Assembly (NCBI GenBank): GCA_024653305.1 | Contig: JANLFW010000004.1 | Location: 36,507 to 100,506, forward strand | Length of the DNA: 64,000 nt | Source of the DNA: Candidatus Acetothermia bacterium | GTDB taxonomy: Bacteria; Bipolaricaulota; Bipolaricaulia; Bipolaricaulales; Bipolaricaulaceae | Reading direction: 5' to 3' | Part shown: positions 57,514-64,000 of the stretch, one piece after another | Numbering within the stretch: position 1 is the stretch's first letter | Layout: each line of letters opens with the position of its first letter | The notes under the pieces: model-generated | Databases searched by the model: none | What the model saw: only the letters and a program-made list of their open reading frames with translations | Told to the model about the DNA's origin: nothing | Translations under genes and position numbers: made by a program

Positions 57514-57761
57514 CGTTCCCCCCGTTCCCCGAACCTGGCCACCAGAACCGTGCCCAAAAACCCGAGCACGGCGTAGGCCAGGGCCACGTCGAGGAGGAGG
57601 CCGTGGCCGGAGAGGGCGGCCTCGGCGGCGAGGAGAAGGGCCACCCGCACGTTCAGCGCCGCCGCGCCGCACAGGCGGTCCCACAAGGTCGGCCCGCGCC
57701 ATAGCACGAAAAGCGGGGGAAGCGCCGCCGCGGCCACCGCCACCTCGATGGCGATCCTCAT
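57510..57761 (-). CDS. mnhF: Mrp antiporter subunit F
   Basis: An 83-residue three-helix MnhF/PhaF protein with R-G-P-T-L-W-D-R-L, the conserved family motif, between helices 1 and 2, and A-Y-A-V-L-G-F-L-G-T-V-L in the last helix. It overlaps mnhE and mnhG by four bases each. Confidence 0.93.
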   Translation of the reverse strand: MRIAIEVAVAAAALPPLFVLWRGPTLWDRLCGAAALNVRVALLLAAEAALSGHGLLLDVALAYAVLGFLGTVLVARFGERGER

Positions 57762-58237
57762 CCCCAAAGCCTTTCCAGGATCCGCTCCACGGTGGCGAGC
57801 CCGGGAAGCTCCGGTCCCGGCGGGCGGTGGAGACAGTGCACGTAAAGGAGGTCCCCTTCGATGAGGAGGGCGATCGTGCCCGGGGTCACGGTGATCGCCC
57901 ACAGGAGGAGAAGCTGGCCCAGTTCCGAGCGCAGCCGCACCGGCACCGCCACGATCCCCGGCCGGGCGGTTCCGGCCAAGATCGCCCACCCGGTGGAGGC
58001 CACCGCCTGGGCCACCCGGCCTGCCACCACGACCGCGAACGCGAGCCACAGGTCCCACCGGATCCAGGCCGAGACTGGGAACGGAAGGCGAACGCGCCCC
58101 ACGGCCAGAGCGATGAGGAGGCATGCGGGAAACGCAGCGCCCAAGGATATCACGGGCCACGCCGCTCCCCGCCAGAGAAGCGCCCACAGGCCCCAAAGGA
58201 GCGCCCCAACCACGATCCCCCCGATCCAACGTGCCAT
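57758..58237 (-). CDS. mnhE: Mrp antiporter subunit E
   Basis: A 159-residue MnhE/PhaE protein, first gene of the antiporter operon. Two N-terminal helices precede a cytosolic domain with T-P-G-T-I-A-L-L-I-E-G-D-L-L-Y-V-H, a strongly conserved family segment. ATG at 58237 is 10 bases downstream of TATACT, giving a nearly leaderless operon transcript. Confidence 0.92.
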   Translation of the reverse strand: MARWIGGIVVGALLWGLWALLWRGAAWPVISLGAAFPACLLIALAVGRVRLPFPVSAWIRWDLWLAFAVVVAGRVAQAVASTGWAILAGTARPGIVAVPVRLRSELGQLLLLWAITVTPGTIALLIEGDLLYVHCLHRPPGPELPGLATVERILERLWG

Positions 58238-58247
58238 GGCCGTTTCA

Positions 58248-58253
58248 AGTATA
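58248..58253 (-). promoter_or_regulatory. -10 element of the Mrp operon
   Basis: TATACT on the minus strand, 10 bases before mnhE; no -35 match and no ribosome binding site. It is the only candidate promoter for the seven-gene operon. Confidence 0.5.
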
Positions 58254-58334
58254 CCGGGGGAGCGCGCTTGCCCGGGACCCGGTCCCATGGTAGCCTCAAC
58301 TTGGTCGCGTGATCCTGGGAGGATAGGAGGGGTT

Positions 58335-58586
58335 ATGGACAATTGGTGGCGGGATTTCCTTTCGTTCCGGCGGTACATCACCCCGGCCGTGATGCCGGCC
58401 GTGTTCTGGATCGGGGTAGCCATCGCCATCATCATGGGCCTCATCACCATCATCGAGGGGGCACGGGCCCGGGTGGGGGCGGATGCGCGGCTCATCGCCT
58501 GGGGCATCATCATCCTGTTCCTCGGCCCCCTGTTCGTCCGCATCCTGTGTGAGCTGGTAATGACGTTCTTCCGCGGCGAGGACTAG
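58335..58586 (+). CDS. DUF4282 membrane protein
   Basis: An 83-residue protein with F-L-S-F-R-R-Y-I-T-P near the N-terminus, two hydrophobic helices and L-G-P-L-F-V-R-I-L-C-E-L at the end, the pattern of the DUF4282 family. The function is unknown. ATG at 58335 follows AGGAGGGG. It lies 97 bases from the divergent mnhE. Confidence 0.85.
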   Translation: MDNWWRDFLSFRRYITPAVMPAVFWIGVAIAIIMGLITIIEGARARVGADARLIAWGIIILFLGPLFVRILCELVMTFFRGED

Positions 58587-58611
58587 CACGGCGGAAGATG
58601 CGGGTACGGCT

Positions 58612-59154
58612 GTGGAAACGGTGCGGTTCGAACCGCTCACCCCGGACCGGGTGTCGCTCCTCGCCGGGTTGTGCGACGCCTGTCTCTAATGGGAGGATCC
58701 CCAGGCGTTTGCCGCGAGGCTCCCCAAAGAGGAGTCCCTTGCCCGCAAAGCGCAGTGGCTCGCCACCCATCCCGAGGCCGGCGGAGTCGTGGCGTCCGTG
58801 GGAGGCGCGCCGGCCGGGTTCGTCCTCATCGGTCCGGCTTGGCTCTTCCCGCAGGCGGGCGCGTATTCCTCCGGGCCCCCATCCGCGGATGCGGCGTTCG
58901 TGGCTTGTCTCTTCGTCTCCTCGACCGCCCGGGCCCGTGGCCTCGGCCGGGCCCTTGTCCGAGCGGCGGAAGGGTGGGCACGGGCCCACCGGTATCCGGC
59001 CGTGGAGGCGTTCGCTCGGGCGGGTGACGCCAACAACCCGTCTGGCCCGCTTGGGTTCTGGGAACGGTGCGGGTACCGGGTGACCCGCGCCGCCGACGCG
59101 TTTCCCTTGGTGCGCAAGGAACTCACGCTTCCGCCCCCGGCCCAACGCGGTTGA
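58612..59154 (+). pseudogene. GNAT N-acetyltransferase interrupted by an in-frame TAA
   Basis: From GTG at 58612 the frame reads V-R-F-E-P-L-T-P-D-R-V ... C-D-A-C-L, then TAA at 58687-58689. It then continues in the same frame as W-E-D-P-Q-A-F-A-A-R-L-P and a full GNAT domain with acetyl-CoA loop A-R-A-R-G-L-G-R-A-L-V. A Tyr codon (TAT or TAC) at this place would give C-L-Y-W-E-D-P, a sensible sequence. It is either a nonsense mutation or a base-call error. If translation starts after the stop, the ATG at 58789 gives only a 121-residue domain core. Confidence 0.72.
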
Positions 59155-59211
59155 CCCGAAGGCTTTCTTTCGCCCACACCGGGGCGGAAGGCCCCCCATG
59201 GGCGGCCGAGG

Positions 59212-59217
59212 TACAAT
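59212..59217 (+). promoter_or_regulatory. -10 element of nfeD (leaderless promoter)
   Basis: TACAAT ends 8 bases before the nfeD ATG at 59226. No -35 and no ribosome binding site are present. Confidence 0.48.
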
Positions 59218-59225
59218 CGAAGGCC

Positions 59226-60494
59226 ATGCGGGGGCTCGCCCTTGCTGTGCTGTTCCTCGTCGGCCCCGGGCTCCTTGCCGCGGGGTCGGAGGTGGTGAAG
59301 CTCGTGCTGGACGGCACGGTGAACCCGGCCACCAGTGCCTACATCCTGCGTGGCCTGCGGGTGGCGGAGCGGGCAGGGGCAGCGCTGGTGGTGCTGGAGC
59401 TAGACACCCCCGGGGGGTTGGACAGCGCGATGAAGGAGATCATGGAGGGGATCCTCGCCTCCAAGGTGCCGGTGGTGGTGTGGGTGGGCCCGGCCGGGGC
59501 GCGGGCGGCGTCGGCGGGCACGTTCATCCTCCTTGCTGCGGACGTGGCGGCCATGGCCCGCGGGACGAGCGTGGGGGCGGCGCACCCGGTGGCGATCACC
59601 GGCGAGGCGCCGCAGGAGGAGGACCCCATGGCCCAGAAGATCGTCAACGACGCGGCCGCCCGCATCCGGTCCGTGGCCGAGCTGCGGGGGCGAAACGCGG
59701 ACTGGGCGGAGCGTGCGGTGCGGGAGTCGGCCACCGCCACCGCGCCGGAGGCCCTGGATCTGGGGATCATCGACCTCGTAGCCGACTCCATCCCCGAGCT
59801 CCTGGCCCACTTGGACGGGCTCATCCTGCGCGACGGCCGTGTCCTCCGCACCCAGGGGCTCCCGGTGCGCGAGGTGGGCATGAGCCTGAAGGACCGGTTC
59901 TTCTCCTACCTCGCCGACCCGAACCTGGTGTACATCCTGCTCATGGTGGGCCTGTACGGGCTGATCTACGAGTTCTTTACCCCGGGGATTGGACTCGGGC
60001 TCATCGTTGGCGGCACGTCCCTGCTTCTGGCCCTGCTCGGGCTCCAGATCCTGCCCATCAGCCTGGTGGGGATCGGCCTCATCCTGTTCGGGGTGCTCCT
60101 GATGGTGCTGGACGCGTTCACGCCCACGAACGGCCTCCTCACCGCCGGAGGGGTGGTAAGCCTCCTCATCGGTTCGTTCTCCCTATTCGACATCGAGAGC
60201 CCGGTGATCGGGCTATCGTGGGTCACGGTGGCGGCCACGGTGGGGACGTTGACCCTGATCTTCCTGTTCATCGTGTCCAAAGGACTCCTGGCCCAACGCC
60301 ACCGCCCGCGCCCCCTCACCACGATGGTGGGCCTCGCCGGGGTGGCCAAGGAAGATCTGTCCCCGGAGGGGTGGGTGGTGGTGAAGGGCGAGTACTGGCG
60401 GGCCCGAGCACAAGGGGAGCCGATCCACAAGGGCGACCGGGTGACCGTGGTCGCCCAGGAGGGCCGCCACCTCGTGGTGCGACGCCACCCGTAG
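59226..60494 (+). CDS. NfeD-type membrane-bound ClpP-class protease
   Basis: A 422-residue protein with a signal peptide (G-L-A-L-A-V-L-F-L-V-G-P-G-L-L-A-A-G). A ClpP-like serine protease domain follows (catalytic Ser in A-R-A-A-S-A-G-T near residue 97 and Lys in M-A-Q-K-I-V-N-D near residue 139). A block of about four to five helices (residues 235-350) and a C-terminal OB-fold NfeD domain (G-L-A-G-V-A ... G-D-R-V-T-V-V) complete it. Relatives cleave stomatin-type proteins; no stomatin gene is next to it here, which is unusual. Confidence 0.92.
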   Translation: MRGLALAVLFLVGPGLLAAGSEVVKLVLDGTVNPATSAYILRGLRVAERAGAALVVLELDTPGGLDSAMKEIMEGILASKVPVVVWVGPAGARAASAGTFILLAADVAAMARGTSVGAAHPVAITGEAPQEEDPMAQKIVNDAAARIRSVAELRGRNADWAERAVRESATATAPEALDLGIIDLVADSIPELLAHLDGLILRDGRVLRTQGLPVREVGMSLKDRFFSYLADPNLVYILLMVGLYGLIYEFFTPGIGLGLIVGGTSLLLALLGLQILPISLVGIGLILFGVLLMVLDAFTPTNGLLTAGGVVSLLIGSFSLFDIESPVIGLSWVTVAATVGTLTLIFLFIVSKGLLAQRHRPRPLTTMVGLAGVAKEDLSPEGWVVVKGEYWRARAQGEPIHKGDRVTVVAQEGRHLVVRRHP

Positions 60495-60500
60495 GTCCTC

Positions 60501-60884
60501 TCAATCCTCCTTCAGCCACTCCCGAAACTTCTCCTTGATCCTCCGCTCCAACCTCTCCCCAAGCTCGTCCCAGTCCACGTCCTCCTCGGCCCCGGCCCAG
60601 CGGGCCAATCCCCGCTTGATCTTGGACTCGATTCCGCGTCCGTACTCCTCCCACCGGCGCTGCCTGTGCCACGCCAGCTTGAGCCGCCAGGCAGCGCCGA
60701 TCCCCGCCCAGGCAAACAGGAGGATCAGGAGGAACCACAGGCCACACGCCTGGAGATAGGAGAGGGGCTTGTAGATCTCCAGATGCCCGGCGACGATGGT
60801 GTTCCACAGCATCATGATCACCCAGCTGAAGAAAAAGAACGCGGCCACGCCCCCGCCGGCGACCAACCTCGTCAGCAATCTCAT
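60501..60884 (-). CDS. small two-helix membrane protein with charged tail
   Basis: A 127-residue protein with two hydrophobic segments (G-V-A-A-F-F-F-F-S-W-V-I-M-M-L-W-N and L-W-F-L-L-I-L-L-F-A-W-A-G) and a long charged helical tail rich in Arg, Lys and Glu. The M-M-L-W-N motif followed by Y-L-Q-A-C-G-L recalls small membrane proteins of unknown function seen in several phyla. ATG at 60884 follows GGAGG; a TAGAAT (60918-60913) lies about 28 bases upstream. No function assigned. Confidence 0.75.
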   Translation of the reverse strand: MRLLTRLVAGGGVAAFFFFSWVIMMLWNTIVAGHLEIYKPLSYLQACGLWFLLILLFAWAGIGAAWRLKLAWHRQRRWEEYGRGIESKIKRGLARWAGAEEDVDWDELGERLERRIKEKFREWLKED

Positions 60885-60965
60885 CGGATCCACCTCCTTG
60901 AGTGCCAGGGCCATTCTACCAAGGCGTCGGCCTTTATGGCCGACGCCGTCCCTCCATGGGCGACG

Positions 60966-61765
60966 TCAATTCCTTAGCACCGGCTGGGCCAGGCGATGCG
61001 CTCCCCACCGAGAGTCAACGAACCGCCGGAACGCGTCCTGGATCGCGGGGTGACGCAAGGGAAGGCCGTCGGGCTCCTCCCAGTACCCAAGCACGTGCAG
61101 GGTCCTGGTTTTCGCGTCGTAGCGGCCGTCGAACCGGGCCACGAACCGCCCCCGGTGAAGCACGGGGAGCACGTAGTACCCGTACCGGCGGTGGGCCGGC
61201 TTCTTGTACACCTCCCACGCGTACTCGAAGCCCCACACCTTCTTCAGGGCGGCCCGGCACCAAAGGAGCGGATCAAGCGGGGCGAGGAACCGGGCGCGGT
61301 CGGAAAGCGGCGCCCGCTCGGCCGCGGCCAGGCGTTCCTCGGCGTCCGGCGGGGCGTAGAACGGGGTGCGAACCCCCTCCACCTGGACCAGGGCGATGTG
61401 GCCTTCCTCCACCAGGTGCCCGGCGAGCCCGCTTGGGCGGGTCTCGCCCCCGGCGGCCATGAGGGCCCGAAACCACGGGAACTCCTCGATTGGGATCGCG
61501 CACAGCACCTTGTCCCAGTACTCGAACCCCAGCCGCTTTCGGTGCAGAAGGTCCAGGAACTCCCCCGGGTGCGTGCCGTCCACACGGGCCTGGATCACGA
61601 GGTCGTGGTTCCGGCCAAGGACCGGCAGGGGATCGAGCTGGACCCCGCGCAGGTCGCGGAACGCCTGGCGAATGCCCTCGTCGCCGCGGGGTAGCTACGG
61701 CCGTGGAGCCCCACCGCGGAAAGCTGAAACAGGCGCGCCTCTTCCGTCGACCACCGGAGGACCAT
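60966..61765 (-). pseudogene. YcaQ-like winged-helix DNA glycosylase, frame broken once
   Basis: A member of the HTH_42/YcaQ family (crosslink-repair DNA glycosylases). ATG at 61765 starts L-R-W-S-T-E-E-A-R-L-F-Q-L-S-A-V-G-L-H-G-R-S-Y-P (two parts). A base is then missing in a CCCC run near 61692, and the sequence continues in the next frame as R-G-D-E-G-I-R-Q-A-F ... G-V-Q-L-D-P and N-H-D-L-V-I-Q-A-R-V, typical of the family. The C-terminal part is intact (G-Y-Y-V-L-P-V-L-H, V-G-R-F-D-like W-E-E). Adding one base gives 267 codons. It is a little shorter than E. coli YcaQ. Confidence 0.74.
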
Positions 61766-61825
61766 CGCCGGCCACTTTATCCAGGACTGACCCCCAAGCC
61801 CGGACGGGAATCGCGAACCTGTAGC

Positions 61826-63634
61826 TCACTCCTTCCCCCACGTCACGACGGAAACCCCGGGGCTCAGCGAGAACGGGAGTTCGATCCCCGCCCAGTCAAC
61901 GAGTCTCACGGATCTCAGTTCGACCGTGACCGTTCCCTCGGGGTGCTTGGTCTGATCCACCACCACCTGGACCGTGACGAGCTTCCCAGCGCGGGCTTGG
62001 GTTCGGGAGGCTTCGACCTTGAACGTCAGCTCACCGGTTTCGGGGTCAAGGGTCTCCTCGACGATCCGGTAGGGAGCTTCGGCGATGAGCTTCAGGGATA
62101 CGTCCTCTAACGTGAGAGGCGCGGTCGGCGTGTACCTGAATACGCCTTGGAACGTGCCCACCGTCTCGCCGTCGGTGGAGACCTCCACCTTCGAGTCCAC
62201 CGACTGGAGCTGGATCTTGGGCTGTCCGAAGAAGATCGCCTTTGCGGGAAGGGCTTCCTGCACGCCGGAGAACTTCGTGAGCGCGGTAGGCAGGTACAAC
62301 CAGTCGAACGGCAAGGCCTCCTCGACCTTCACCCGGTGGGAGAGGAGGAGGCTCCCTCCGAGCGGCATCTTCCCGCCCAAAACGAGGGTAGTGACGAGGG
62401 ACAGCGACCCATTGTCAAGAACGAGTATCGGCTTGCCGTCGGGAGCAACGAGGTCAAGCTTGCCGAGGGCCGTCGCGTACCCGAGGAAGTTGCCACGGGT
62501 GTCGGAGAGGTCAACCCCTGTGATCTGGGACGAGACCGTCCCCTTGGAGACCAGCTCAAGATGATCCACACGAATCGGGGTGTGGTTGCGGTCGTTGTCG
62601 GTCAGGGTGAGGGTGGAGTAGGTGAGGGACGACGGCACGGTGGTGAACACCCGCCCAGCGTCGGGGACGTTGAGCACAACCTGTTCGAACCCGGCTGCGA
62701 CCACCTGGTCTGGAATCGGATCGGAGAAGGTGAACGCCTGCTCCTGGGGTCCCTGTTTCCCCTCGCGAACGGTGATCCTCCACGTGGGAGCAACGGTCGC
62801 AGGGTCCTTGGGGAGGAACGTTGTCGGAACTGTCACCCACAGACGCACGGGCCCTGGCCGCACCTCGTTGAACGTGTCGAAGGCCACGAACGCCGGCTCG
62901 GGGAGCGTCACGTTTACCCCGGCCGGGGCTTCGATCCGCGTCACGCCGTTGTTGATGTCCACGGTCCAGATGAGATCACGCGGACCATCGACACGCACCG
63001 CGACCACGTACAGGTGGTGGGTGTTCACGTCCCCGGTGTCCCACACCTCGGCCTCGGCGACGAGGAATACGTCCCCGGGGTTGAGCACACCGCCTTCCGG
63101 ACCAGGGAGGCCCTGGGCACCAAAGCTTCCCTCGACCACAAAGGTTTCGGGAACGCCGTCGGTGAGATCGATCATCCCCCCTTCCTTGCCCTCCGACCAC
63201 CACAGCCGGATTCGGGGCTGGATCGTGTGTCCGTGAACGATGCGGTCGGTGACCTTGACCCAGATCTCGAGCCAGGCCTCGCCGTCGTCGGGGATCATCC
63301 GCTCCTCAGCTGGACGGGAAAGAAGGACTTCCGCGATCGGGAGCCCTGGCCAACGGCCGAACACCGTCTTCTGGCCAGCGATCTCGATCCGCACCTCGAC
63401 CCACTCGATCTCGGCGGCGGTCGCTGTCCCCACGTTGTCGATTTGAAGTCGGGTGAAGTACACGGGATCTCGGTTGCCCGCGTCGTTGTCGCGAAGCAGC
63501 GCACGCATCACGAGGCCGGTGTCGGTGGGGTTGAACGGCTTGTTCCCGTAACCAAGATCGCGGTACTCCTCGATCTGCCCGAACGCACCTACGCCCAGGA
63601 TCAACATAGCCGCGAACATCACGAGTTTGCGCAC
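61826..63634 (-). CDS. large exported protein of unknown function
   Basis: A 602-residue protein with a signal peptide (M-R-K-L-V-M-F-A-A-M-L-I-L-G-V-G-A-F-G, likely cut before Gln-Ile-Glu). The mature part is beta-rich, with repeated strand patterns such as R-L-Q-I-D-N-V-G-T-A, V-R-L-W-V-T-V and L-E-L-V-S-K-G-T, resembling stacked Ig-like or S-layer modules. There is no enzyme motif and no lipobox. The GC content looks slightly lower than its neighbours. GTG at 63634 follows AAGGAGG with a 6-base spacer. It overlaps the end of the upstream carrier gene by 16 bases. No family recognised. Confidence 0.68.
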   Translation of the reverse strand: MRKLVMFAAMLILGVGAFGQIEEYRDLGYGNKPFNPTDTGLVMRALLRDNDAGNRDPVYFTRLQIDNVGTATAAEIEWVEVRIEIAGQKTVFGRWPGLPIAEVLLSRPAEERMIPDDGEAWLEIWVKVTDRIVHGHTIQPRIRLWWSEGKEGGMIDLTDGVPETFVVEGSFGAQGLPGPEGGVLNPGDVFLVAEAEVWDTGDVNTHHLYVVAVRVDGPRDLIWTVDINNGVTRIEAPAGVNVTLPEPAFVAFDTFNEVRPGPVRLWVTVPTTFLPKDPATVAPTWRITVREGKQGPQEQAFTFSDPIPDQVVAAGFEQVVLNVPDAGRVFTTVPSSLTYSTLTLTDNDRNHTPIRVDHLELVSKGTVSSQITGVDLSDTRGNFLGYATALGKLDLVAPDGKPILVLDNGSLSLVTTLVLGGKMPLGGSLLLSHRVKVEEALPFDWLYLPTALTKFSGVQEALPAKAIFFGQPKIQLQSVDSKVEVSTDGETVGTFQGVFRYTPTAPLTLEDVSLKLIAEAPYRIVEETLDPETGELTFKVEASRTQARAGKLVTVQVVVDQTKHPEGTVTVELRSVRLVDWAGIELPFSLSPGVSVVTWGKE

Positions 63635-63957
63635 GATCGCCTCCTTGGCTCACCAATGATACCGTACGAAGGAGGCAACGGTTGGAACGGCCAGATGAGA
63701 GGGACGAGCAGGATCACTACGTCGTAGGAGATCGCGGTGAGAAGCCCTCCTACCACGAGGTAGTCGGTGAACCGGTAGCCTGCGGTGAGGACAAGGGTGT
63801 TGGGAGGAGTCGCCACCGGCGTGGCGAACCCGGCGGCGCACGTCGCGGCGAGGGCCATCATCATTGGGTATGGGGATACGCCCATCTGTTGGCTCAAGAA
63901 GAGGGCGATTGGGGCAAGCATCGCGGTGACAGCAGAGCCTGTTGCCCAAACCCACAA
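63619..63957 (-). CDS. SLC13-type sodium symporter, C-terminal part
   Basis: The visible 112 residues match the C-terminal region of SLC13/DASS-type carriers: T-A-M-L-A-P-I-A-L-F, C-A-A-G-F-A-T-P-V-A-T-P-P-N-T-L-V and G-Y-R-F-T-D-Y-L. The gene should extend beyond the right edge, but the same frame meets a TAG near 63984-63986, after a CCCCC run. The frame is therefore probably broken here too, or only a fragment remains. The substrate (dicarboxylate, sulfate or citrate type) cannot be told. Confidence 0.7.
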   Translation of the reverse strand: MWVWATGSAVTAMLAPIALFLSQQMGVSPYPMMMALAATCAAGFATPVATPPNTLVLTAGYRFTDYLVVGGLLTAISYDVVILLVPLIWPFQPLPPSYGIIGEPRRRSCANS

Positions 63958-64000
63958 ACCCTGATGACAGGCGAACTCGGAAGGGGGCTACGGCCGCTCA

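Noticed and set aside
1..64000. CRISPR arrays, insertion sequences, prophage or integrative elements
   Set aside because: No regularly spaced repeats, transposase, integrase or phage structural genes were recognised; gene content is mainly housekeeping and transport.

Overview
This is a 64 kb stretch of a GC-rich, densely coding bacterial chromosome. I find no rRNA, tRNA, CRISPR array, insertion sequence or prophage. It has housekeeping operons, exported envelope proteins whose signal peptides often end just before a glutamine, a FabK-type enoyl-ACP reductase, an AmmeMemoRadiSam enzyme and a Mrp-type antiporter operon. My best guess is an uncultured thermophile-like lineage such as candidate phylum Bipolaricaulota (OP1/Acetothermia). 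That rests on the general look of the proteins, not on a search. The number of single-base frame breaks suggests an assembled metagenome genome with some consensus errors.

Layout. 1-3.5 kb: minus-strand operon dnaX-ebfC-recR-Na+/Ca2+ exchanger. 3.5-7.5 kb: ilvE with a possible leader peptide, a frame-broken ACT protein, an MFS carrier and a Mut7-C protein. 7.6-11.3 kb (minus): rsmI, a GNAT, a C45-type acyltransferase and a HlyIII protein. 11.3-13.1 kb: prfB and a cell-wall amidase. 13.1-18.1 kb: metal block with feoAB on the plus strand converging on a znuA-fmdE-znuC-znuB operon; each side has a promoter and a palindromic operator candidate. 18.1-20.4 kb (minus): a YggS-type PLP protein and two exported proteins, one broken. 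20.6-28.7 kb: amrS, mutM, a YtcJ amidohydrolase, tsaC-pfpI, an HtrA-like protease, an M20 hydrolase and a TGS GTPase. 28.7-32 kb: fabK-mutS2. 32-38.8 kb (minus): corC-M1 peptidase-pheT-tsaE. 38.9-43.2 kb: accB-accC-ffh-rpsP-khpA-trmD. 43.1-45.5 kb (minus): an unknown conserved protein, yigZ, ruvA, ruvX. 45.5-50.4 kb: acyl-CoA synthetase, an exported protein, cdd and a glycoside hydrolase family 31 gene broken four times. 50.5-53.9 kb: peptide/oligosaccharide ABC transporter (binding protein and two permeases, no ATPases). 53.9-58.2 kb (minus): seven-gene Mrp antiporter operon, one subunit of which carries a fused solute-binding domain. 58.3-64 kb: DUF4282 protein, a GNAT with an in-frame stop, nfeD, a small membrane protein, a broken YcaQ-like gene, a 602-residue exported protein and the end of an SLC13-type carrier.

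How it works together. Most genes are translationally coupled (ATGA/GTGA overlaps). Many transcription units have a -10-like hexamer only 5-11 bases before the start codon, which suggests leaderless or nearly leaderless mRNAs. The points most worth following are the antiporter-solute-binding fusion, the Cys-containing ZnuA with FmdE, the glutamine-after-signal-peptide pattern, the probable CTG start of ruvA, the degenerate GTPase motif of Ffh, and the set of frame-broken genes.
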